The translations under genes and the position numbers were made by a program. A DNA stretch of 12,075 nucleotides, taken from assembly GCA_937976325.1 (NCBI GenBank), contig CALJSD010000081.1:1-12075 (forward strand). The letters are read 5' to 3'. A model generated the notes under the pieces. The model ran no database searches and had not been told where the DNA came from. It saw nothing but the letters and a program-made list of their open reading frames with translations. The DNA is from an uncultured Carnobacterium sp. (GTDB lineage Bacteria; Bacillota; Bacilli; Lactobacillales; Aerococcaceae). Shown piece by piece: positions 6,247-12,075 of this stretch. The stretch's first letter is position 1, and each line of letters begins with the position of its first letter.

Positions 6247-7054
6247 AGAACTCTTCGCACCAAAGGAATATACATTAGAAAACGGGACAACGGTTAAAGA
6301 ACCACGCTCTAAAGTGATTTTTATTACCATCTTACTATTAATTGCAATGTACTTTGCAGGTAAGATTACTGGTTTTAACTTAAAAACATTGATGACTCGT
6401 GGAGGCCAATTCTTCGTTATCATCGGAAAAATGTTCCCACCAAATTGGGAATATTCTAGCTCTATCTGGGATCCATTAATTGATACAATCAAGATGTCAT
6501 TACTTGGATCATTACTAGGTTCAATTCTTGTTATTCCATTTGCAATTATTGCTTCAAGTAATATTGTTAAAAACAAATTTATAATTAGTTTAAGCCGTTT
6601 ATTCTTAAGTGTGGTTCGTACATTACCTACACTAGTAACAGCCTTAATTGCGACTTATATCTTCGGTTTAGGTACAATTGCTGGTACATTTGCGATTGCA
6701 ACCTATACATTTGCCTATTGCGGTAAACAACTATATGAACAAATTGAAACGGTAGATATGGGCGCTTTCGAAGCTGCAGAAGCGCTAGGAGCAACTAAAG
6801 GAAAAGCATTCTCTAATGCCATTATTCCTCAGATTTTACCAGGATACATCGCATCTTCTTTATACTGTTTTGAAGGGAACGTTCGTTACGCTTCAATTCT
6901 TGGGTATGTTGGTGCCGGTGGTATCGGGATTATCTTAAACGAAAACTTAGGATGGCGTGAATATAGCAACGTCGGTATGATTTTAGTGATTTTATTCTTC
7001 ACTGTAGTTATCATCGAAAGTATCAGCTACTATTTACGTACTAAATTAGCGTAG
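6236..7054 (+). CDS. phnE1: Phosphonate-type ABC transporter permease, first subunit (PhnE family)
   Basis: A 272-residue inner-membrane permease with a cytoplasmic N-terminus and about six membrane segments, the first near residues 27-44. The ATPase-contacting EAA loop is clear at 179-202, starting EAAEALGATKGKAF and ending in PQILP. Family patterns VVRTLPTLV (126-134) and ILGYVGAGGIG (221-231) are shared with the second permease just downstream. The ATG at 6236 overlaps phnC by 11 bases and has GGAGGA at 6225-6230, 5 bases away. It is probably one half of a heterodimeric channel with phnE2. The numbered symbol is only a label for order in the operon. Confidence 0.93.
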   Translation: MKLKELFAPKEYTLENGTTVKEPRSKVIFITILLLIAMYFAGKITGFNLKTLMTRGGQFFVIIGKMFPPNWEYSSSIWDPLIDTIKMSLLGSLLGSILVIPFAIIASSNIVKNKFIISLSRLFLSVVRTLPTLVTALIATYIFGLGTIAGTFAIATYTFAYCGKQLYEQIETVDMGAFEAAEALGATKGKAFSNAIIPQILPGYIASSLYCFEGNVRYASILGYVGAGGIGIILNENLGWREYSNVGMILVILFFTVVIIESISYYLRTKLA

Positions 7055-7066
7055 GAGGGGACCGTT

Positions 7067-7876
7067 ATGAATGAAGCAGTATTAAATCAATATCAAAAAG
7101 CCCCTCGTACTTGGATCGTAAAATTAATTGTTGTTTTGATTCTTGTAACGCTTGTTGCTTGGTCTGGAACAACGATTGAGTTAAGTAAAATTCCTGAGAA
7201 TGGGGCGGAAATCTCTAGAAACATTATTAAAGGGATTTTCACACCAGATACAACACTCTTATTCGATATGTCTAATAAAGGTGTAGCGTATTTATTATTA
7301 GAAACAATCTGTATTGCTTTTCTAGGAACATTAGTTGGTTCAATTTTAGCAATCCCATTTGCTTTCTTATCGGCTACGAATATCGTTCCAAAACCTGTAG
7401 CGCTTGTTTTCCGTACAGTAATCATGGCGATTCGTACAGTGCCTACATTAATTTATGGATTGATGTTTATCCGTGTAACTGGTCCAGGGGCATTCACAGG
7501 GTTATTAACCATGTCTGTGGCATCAATCGGGATGATTTCTAAGCTGTATATCGAAGCGATTGAAGACTTAGATTACAAGATTTTAGAGTCATTAGACGCT
7601 AGCGGATGTAATTTATATCAAAAGATTCGATTTGGAATCTTACCACAGTTAATCCCTTCATTTATCTCAACAGTGATTTATCGTTTTGATATGAACTTAA
7701 GAGATGCGACAGTTCTAGGGATGGTTGGTGCCGGTGGTATCGGTTCACCATTAATGTTTGCCATGAGTGCTTACAAATGGAATGAAGTAGGGGCAATTCT
7801 ATGTGGATTAATCATTCTAGTATTATTCATTGAGTTTGTATCTACTAAGATTCGTACACGTTTAGCACGTGGTTAA
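7067..7876 (+). CDS. phnE2: Phosphonate-type ABC transporter permease, second subunit (PhnE family)
   Basis: A 269-residue PhnE-family permease that differs clearly from the preceding one but shares its architecture: a first membrane segment at about 16-32, AIRTVPTLI (121-129), an EAA-like loop at 174-197 (ESLDASGCNLYQKI through PQLIP) and VLGMVGAGGIG (216-226). In the EAA loop the usual EAA is ESL, so this half may contact the ATPase differently. A longer extracytoplasmic stretch, about 34-75, follows the first membrane segment. A strong ribosome binding site, AGGAGGGG (7053-7060), overlaps the phnE1 stop codon and lies 6 bases before the ATG. It is the last gene of the operon, followed by a bidirectional terminator. 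Tandem unlike permeases suggest a heterodimer. Confidence 0.93.
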   Translation: MNEAVLNQYQKAPRTWIVKLIVVLILVTLVAWSGTTIELSKIPENGAEISRNIIKGIFTPDTTLLFDMSNKGVAYLLLETICIAFLGTLVGSILAIPFAFLSATNIVPKPVALVFRTVIMAIRTVPTLIYGLMFIRVTGPGAFTGLLTMSVASIGMISKLYIEAIEDLDYKILESLDASGCNLYQKIRFGILPQLIPSFISTVIYRFDMNLRDATVLGMVGAGGIGSPLMFAMSAYKWNEVGAILCGLIILVLFIEFVSTKIRTRLARG

Positions 7877-7896
7877 TAAATCTATTAAATAACAAA

Positions 7897-7931
7897 AAAA
7901 CGACTTACAGAGCATTTCTGTAGGTCGTTTT
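7897..7931. terminator. Bidirectional terminator between phnE2 and the yesL-like gene
   Basis: A 15-bp stem (7897-7911 with 7917-7931, one non-Watson-Crick position that is a G-U pair in + strand RNA) surrounds the 5-base loop GCATT. Its arms begin with A-runs and end with T-runs, so each strand's transcript ends in a U-rich tail. It serves the phn operon on the + strand and the convergent membrane-protein gene, whose stop is at 7947, on the - strand. Confidence 0.88.
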
Positions 7932-7946
7932 CGTTTATAAAATTGA

Positions 7947-8573
7947 TTATTTCACCTTTGTGAAAATTTCACGAATTAACGGTGCAAAACTATATGCAAC
8001 AGCTGTAAAGCCAATCACTAAGAAAAATGACAATACAGGAACCGTTTGGTAGATAAAGAATAAGCTTGCAGCTACTAAAACAGCTGCCATAATAAATGCT
8101 TTAACCGGCATTACGATGATTAATAAGTAACTGTTTTTAACGAGACGTTTTATCGGGCTAAAATACTGAGTCGTCATAGCAAGACCAATAATTGAAGCTA
8201 CAATAGATACGATTAAAATCAACGCTGATAACACAAATAACATAAAACCAATGATTCTAAATAAATCAGCATTATTATTAGCAAAATTCCAGTAAAATTG
8301 ACTCATATAAACCATAGCAGCAATTAGAACTAAATACACGATCCATAAGAGCATCTTTTTAGTAATATCACGTTTAAATTCATTCCAAAACGGCTTAACT
8401 AGCGTACGATTTTCATCCTCAGAAAGCTTTAATGTGGTATGAATTAACGCAGCTAATGCAGGACCAATTGTTATAATAGGTATACATAGAACGATAAATA
8501 AAAGATTTAATAAAATAAAATCAGCAACTAATGTAGCGAAATGCCAAAACTTGCTGTCTTGATTATATTGCAT
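7947..8573 (-). CDS. YesL/DUF624 family integral membrane protein
   Basis: A 208-residue membrane protein with five likely membrane segments (about 14-36, 73-91, 105-131, 149-173 and 178-197). The DUF624 hallmark is visible in the first segment, LCIPIITIGPALAAL (29-43), followed by a TLKL stretch and a charged cytoplasmic loop (50-72). In other Bacillota, members usually sit beside carbohydrate ABC transporters and two-component systems for plant or host glycans; no biochemical role is established to my knowledge. No such transporter is next to it here, so it stands alone. The ATG at 8573 has AAGGATG 7 bases upstream on the - strand and a probable promoter at 8608-8636. It lies downstream of addA, but a hairpin and a roughly 200-base gap suggest a separate transcript. 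Confidence 0.85.
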   Translation of the reverse strand: MQYNQDSKFWHFATLVADFILLNLLFIVLCIPIITIGPALAALIHTTLKLSEDENRTLVKPFWNEFKRDITKKMLLWIVYLVLIAAMVYMSQFYWNFANNNADLFRIIGFMLFVLSALILIVSIVASIIGLAMTTQYFSPIKRLVKNSYLLIIVMPVKAFIMAAVLVAASLFFIYQTVPVLSFFLVIGFTAVAYSFAPLIREIFTKVK

Positions 8574-8607
8574 GTGAGACCATCCTTATTAATTAATTAC
8601 TTTAATA

Positions 8608-8636
8608 AGTATACGTTGAGGCGCTTTAAAATGCAA
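8608..8636 (-). promoter_or_regulatory. Probable sigma-A promoter of the yesL-like gene
   Basis: On the - strand, TTGCAT (8631-8636), a 17-base spacer and TATACT (8608-8613, five of six matches to TATAAT) precede the ATG at 8573 by about 35 bases. Spacing and -10 are good, the -35 is modest. The rest of the gap, 8637-8741, is very A/T-rich, with a 14-base perfect palindrome at 8679-8692 (ATAATATATATTAT) that may be only composition. Confidence 0.5.
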
Positions 8637-8741
8637 TGATGTTTCTTTATACTATTTCAGATACTTATATAGGTTTACATAATATATATTATACTAAGTT
8701 ATATATCGAAAAGTTTCTATTTCCTCTATCTTAAATGAATA

Positions 8742-8770
8742 CGCCCAGCGTTTATAAATAACACTGAGCG
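8742..8770 (-). terminator. Probable terminator hairpin downstream of addA
   Basis: In - strand RNA, CGCTCAGTGTT (8770 down to 8760) pairs over 11 bp, two of them G-U, with AACGCTGGGCG (8752 down to 8742) around a 7-base loop. The same positions are C-A mismatches in + strand RNA, so the stem forms well only in the addA transcript. It starts 10 bases after the addA stop. The tail (TATTCATTT) is only moderately U-rich. Confidence 0.6.
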
Positions 8771-8779
8771 CATCATCAT

Positions 8780-11700
8780 TTATATAGCTTTTAATGTATC
8801 GATATCTATATTCTTATTAATGGATAATAAACATAGAACCTTTCTTGTAACTTTTTTGTTACAACTAATACTTAATGCATCGGCGTATATATTTAATTGG
8901 TCTTTATATTTACGTACGATGCTTTGAATTCCTTCTGTAGAATCCACGACATAATCCGTCTTATAGTCAAAAACGACAATTTCATCGTCTAATTCGATAT
9001 AACCATCGATAATCCCGTGAATCATCATCAAATCATCTGTCTGAATCGATTTAAAGAACTCATTAGCTTCTAGTACATATGAGAATGCTTGTTCACGTAC
9101 TAATGCATGTGAATTTTGCACAATCCATTGACCAAATTTTGATTGGAAGAATTCATATGCTTGTGTCACTGGAACTTTTGCAGCAACTTCTGGTGTAATT
9201 TCATTGGATTCCACTAAACTTCGAAGTAATTGTTCTAAAGAATCTAATGTAATGTCACTTGTGAAGTCAACTTTCTGCATTAACAAGTGAAGAGCACTAC
9301 CTCTTTGTGCTCCAGAAACCGATGCTGAAGCAGTTTCCATAAATCGAGGTTTCTCTAATGTAGGAGAGAGGTAAATCGCTCTTCTCCCCTCTTCTATCAA
9401 GCTATTTTGGGATAATTCTTCGATAATTGGATCTTCAAGCACTCGTTTCAATTCAGACACACTTTGATAGCTTGTTGTTTTGCTTTCGGCTTCAAATTGA
9501 TAGTCTTGCTGAATTGTTTGAAGCATTTGTTGTACTTGAGACTTCAATTCACGTGGAGAATCGGCTTCACTGTAATATTCTTGCCAATCTTCTTGGAAGA
9601 CTTCTTTACCACTGATTTCGTGAATATATTGCTGACTCTTAGTTACGATATCCGGTTTTGCAACAATTTCAGGAATAATCTTGTATTGTTCACGGATAGA
9701 ACTCAGAAGCATCCAGTTAAGGAATGTACCACTCTTGAAACGTGCTTGATATGGTAGAATTTCGCTAGATTCGTTTGTTAAAAAGGCATATTTCTTCTTA
9801 AATGACTCGTAGCTTTTAAGCGTACCTACAATAATTAGTTTTTCACGGGCACGTGTCATTGCTACATACAATTTACGCATTTCTTCGGATAACAATTTCT
9901 TTTTCTCGAAGTTTCTTGTGGCTACAGCTTGTACGGTTGGGTACGTAATACGAGTATTTAAGTCAAAGTAATTCGTACCTACACCGATTTCATCTGAGCA
10001 CATGATAGATGCTTTTAAGTCCTGCATATTGAATTTACGATTCGTATCGATTAAGAATACGACTGGGAATTCCAACCCTTTACTTGCGTGAATCGTCATC
10101 ACCTGAACAGCGTTTGAATCTGTTGCAATCGGTGCTTCATCTAAATCTTTTTCTTTCTTTTGAAGAGCTTCAATAAAGCGGATAAAGTTACGAACACCTT
10201 TAAAACTACTTGATTCATATTGATGCGCATGTTCATATAAAGCATGCAAGTTTACAGCTCTTTGCGCACCATTAGATTGTCCATGGACATATTCCAAGTA
10301 ATGAGTATCCATATAAATTTCCCAGATTAGCTGAGCAATCGATTCGTTATTCGCGCTGTCTCTCCATTTATTTAATAGTGTTAAAAAGCCTTCTAGACGC
10401 TCTTTAAGCGCTAATTGTTGCTTAGAATCGTAATAATCGATTTCTTGAAGCTCAAAATTTGAAACAAATTGGCAAACAGTCTCATAATAACTTGTATTTT
10501 TCGATGACTTACGAATGTGCGCCAATGCAATCTCGTCTAATCCGACAAGTCCTGAGCGCAATACAGCTACTAGCGGAATATCTTGCAATGGATTATCAAT
10601 CACTTTTAGTAAAGAAACCATTGTTGTAATCTCTGTACGTTTAAAGTATGATTGAGCCTTTTGAACGTTTACTGGAATTCCGTAAGCAGCAAAAATTGAT
10701 TCAATCTTATCATTGTTACTCTTTGTAGATGAAAGAATCGCAAAGTCTCCATAAGTTACCGGACGTTTTGCATCTGCTTCATCATTCATCACTTCAAAAG
10801 GTGTCTCTATCATCTCTTGAATGCGTTGTGCAACATAATGAATCTCATTTTCTACCTTTTCGAATCCTTCAGCATCCTCTAGGTCATCCGAGTTTTCATC
10901 TAAATCCACATCTTCAATTAAAATAATTTCACTGAATTTATCGTCATCTTGAGAATATGAAAGATTCCCTGTTTTTAGAGCAGCAACGTCATCATATTCC
11001 ACTTGTCCCAACTCTTTATTCATAATTTGTTGGAATACTTTATTTGTAAAGGAAAGAACTTCATCTCTAGAACGGAAATTCTCTGCTAGAACAATTCTCT
11101 CCCCACTCTTTCCTTCGGCATAAGCTTCGTATTTTTCACGGAAAAGAGACGGATCTGCTAGTCGGAAACCGTAGATAGATTGTTTTACGTCGCCAACCAT
11201 AAAACGGTTATCGGGCTTACTTACGAGCTCTAAAATCGCTTCTTGGACACGGTTAACGTCTTGATACTCATCGACCATGACTTCTTTAAAGTGATTTTGA
11301 TAGTATTCGGCAGCAATCTTTTGACCATTTGAATCTAATTTTCTCAAAATTCTCAAAGTATCATGTTCTAAGTCTGAGAAATCAAGCTTATTTAACTGAT
11401 GTTTTTCATCTTGAAATCGGTCATAGAACATCACTGCAATATCTGAAAGTTTCGATAGAATTCGATTTACTTTTGTCATTTGCTGCAGCTGAACTTCTGG
11501 AGAAGTCGCAAAGTAATCCTCTTTGATTTTTTGGAAGTCTTTTTTCAACCCTTCACGAATTGCTTTAATCTCATCTAAGCTTTCTTTAACAGTCTCATCC
11601 ACTTTAGCTGTAGACCAGTTCTTGAATTTTCTGTCTTCAAATGCTTGATACGCAAAAACGTATGACTCCTCTTGAATATGTACCAAAATTGTTTTTACGA

Positions 11701-12075
11701 AGTCTAAATCATCTTCTAAAACCGCTTGATGCTTCGGAGCTCCAAGAAGTTCGATATCTTTAAGAAGTTGATCATATTGAGTAACAAGGTAACTTAACTC
11801 TTCGATTAATGCTGGTTTTACGTACGTTTTAACGAAAGGTGTTGAAGCATAATCACTTCCAACTGAATAGTTCTCTGTTAAATTGGATAGCCATGTTTTA
11901 GGCTCTCTTTTCGAACGAGAATATTGGTATAGACGGTAAACAGTATTCGTAATACCATCGTCCGAACGGTCATTTGAGAACGTCGCAAAAACTTCTTCGT
12001 ATTCTGGGTGTTCAAGAAGCTCTTCTTCTAGTGCTCTCCATACCTTTTCTTGTAGTAGTTGACCTTCGATTTCAT
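8780..12075 (-). CDS. addA: ATP-dependent helicase/nuclease subunit A (AddA), N-terminus missing
   Basis: 1097 codons are visible and the frame stays open to the right edge, so the 5' end is missing; roughly 110-150 residues with the Q motif and Walker A would lie beyond, judging from the usual length of about 1230. AddA partners AddB in double-strand-break repair: it is a 3'-5' UvrD-like helicase fused to a RecB-type nuclease. Counting from the first full codon (12073), motif II is DEYQD (268-272), III GDVKQS (294-299), IV ENFRSRDEV (331-339), V TIHASKGLEFPVVF (660-673) and VI YVAMTRAREKL (736-746). The nuclease has His929, Asp1023 (GIIDGY), Asp1036 and Lys1038 (FDYKTD), and Gln1059/Tyr1063. 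All visible catalytic residues are intact. A TTG at 11686 is an internal leucine codon, not the start: upstream residues such as NDRSDDGITNTVYRLY also fit AddA. Confidence 0.96.
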   Translation of the reverse strand, partial: EIEGQLLQEKVWRALEEELLEHPEYEEVFATFSNDRSDDGITNTVYRLYQYSRSKREPKTWLSNLTENYSVGSDYASTPFVKTYVKPALIEELSYLVTQYDQLLKDIELLGAPKHQAVLEDDLDFVKTILVHIQEESYVFAYQAFEDRKFKNWSTAKVDETVKESLDEIKAIREGLKKDFQKIKEDYFATSPEVQLQQMTKVNRILSKLSDIAVMFYDRFQDEKHQLNKLDFSDLEHDTLRILRKLDSNGQKIAAEYYQNHFKEVMVDEYQDVNRVQEAILELVSKPDNRFMVGDVKQSIYGFRLADPSLFREKYEAYAEGKSGERIVLAENFRSRDEVLSFTNKVFQQIMNKELGQVEYDDVAALKTGNLSYSQDDDKFSEIILIEDVDLDENSDDLEDAEGFEKVENEIHYVAQRIQEMIETPFEVMNDEADAKRPVTYGDFAILSSTKSNNDKIESIFAAYGIPVNVQKAQSYFKRTEITTMVSLLKVIDNPLQDIPLVAVLRSGLVGLDEIALAHIRKSSKNTSYYETVCQFVSNFELQEIDYYDSKQQLALKERLEGFLTLLNKWRDSANNESIAQLIWEIYMDTHYLEYVHGQSNGAQRAVNLHALYEHAHQYESSSFKGVRNFIRFIEALQKKEKDLDEAPIATDSNAVQVMTIHASKGLEFPVVFLIDTNRKFNMQDLKASIMCSDEIGVGTNYFDLNTRITYPTVQAVATRNFEKKKLLSEEMRKLYVAMTRAREKLIIVGTLKSYESFKKKYAFLTNESSEILPYQARFKSGTFLNWMLLSSIREQYKIIPEIVAKPDIVTKSQQYIHEISGKEVFQEDWQEYYSEADSPRELKSQVQQMLQTIQQDYQFEAESKTTSYQSVSELKRVLEDPIIEELSQNSLIEEGRRAIYLSPTLEKPRFMETASASVSGAQRGSALHLLMQKVDFTSDITLDSLEQLLRSLVESNEITPEVAAKVPVTQAYEFFQSKFGQWIVQNSHALVREQAFSYVLEANEFFKSIQTDDLMMIHGIIDGYIELDDEIVVFDYKTDYVVDSTEGIQSIVRKYKDQLNIYADALSISCNKKVTRKVLCLLSINKNIDIDTLKAI

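Noticed and set aside
6232..6576. - strand open frames antisense to the ula and phn genes (also 332-532, 1716-1934, 2483-2704, 4684-4878, 5144-5383, 5514-5837, 7093-7425).
   Set aside because: They mirror conserved + strand genes and have no independent coding or promoter evidence.
9464..9757. Small + strand open frames inside addA (also 9427-9615, 10729-10926, 11329-11526).
   Set aside because: They lie antisense to well-supported addA coding sequence, show no recognisable domain and have no ribosome binding site that I could see.
11684..11686. TTG codon as the start of a shorter addA product.
   Set aside because: The frame is open to the right edge and the 129 upstream codons encode AddA-like sequence, so this is an internal leucine codon.

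Overview
The window is low-G+C DNA with strong A/T-ending codon preference (TTA for Leu, GTA for Val), AGGAGG-type ribosome binding sites and short stem-loop plus T-tract terminators. With an AddA-type helicase-nuclease (rather than RecBCD), an L-ascorbate PTS and a YesL-family membrane protein, this points to Bacillota, class Bacilli, most likely Lactobacillales. A Carnobacteriaceae or Granulicatella-like host is a guess that cannot be settled from this window.

Region 1 (1-4149, + strand) is most of an anaerobic L-ascorbate utilisation (ula/sga) operon: the 3' end of the lactonase ulaG, then EIIA (ulaC), the EIIC permease (ulaA), EIIB (ulaB), the 4-epimerase ulaF and the 3-epimerase ulaE, closed by a strong terminator. 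EIIA and EIIB relay phosphate to ascorbate as EIIC imports it. UlaG opens the lactone, and UlaE then UlaF convert L-xylulose-5-P to D-xylulose-5-P. The decarboxylase ulaD, needed between UlaG and UlaE, is not in the visible part. Intercistronic hairpins lie before ulaC and before ulaB.

Region 2 (4150-7931, + strand) is a four-gene PhnD-type ABC importer operon: lipoprotein binding protein (phnD), ATPase (phnC) and two different permeases (phnE1, phnE2). No phosphonate-degrading gene is near, so the substrate (phosphonate, phosphite or another oxyanion) is open. A terminator-like hairpin between phnD and phnC probably lowers expression of the membrane and ATPase genes relative to the binding protein. 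The 210-bp leader holds a pair of inverted CGAAC/GTTCG sites resembling PurR PurBoxes.

Region 3 (7897-12075, - strand) is convergent with region 2 across a bidirectional terminator. It carries a YesL/DUF624 membrane protein with its own probable promoter, and upstream of it a large addA gene that runs off the right edge without its N-terminal Walker A region; addB would be expected beyond the edge.

I found no mobile element, CRISPR array, tRNA, rRNA or clearly novel system. The most interesting items are regulatory: the PurBox-like pair before phnD, the phnD-phnC attenuator, and the intercistronic hairpins of the ula operon.
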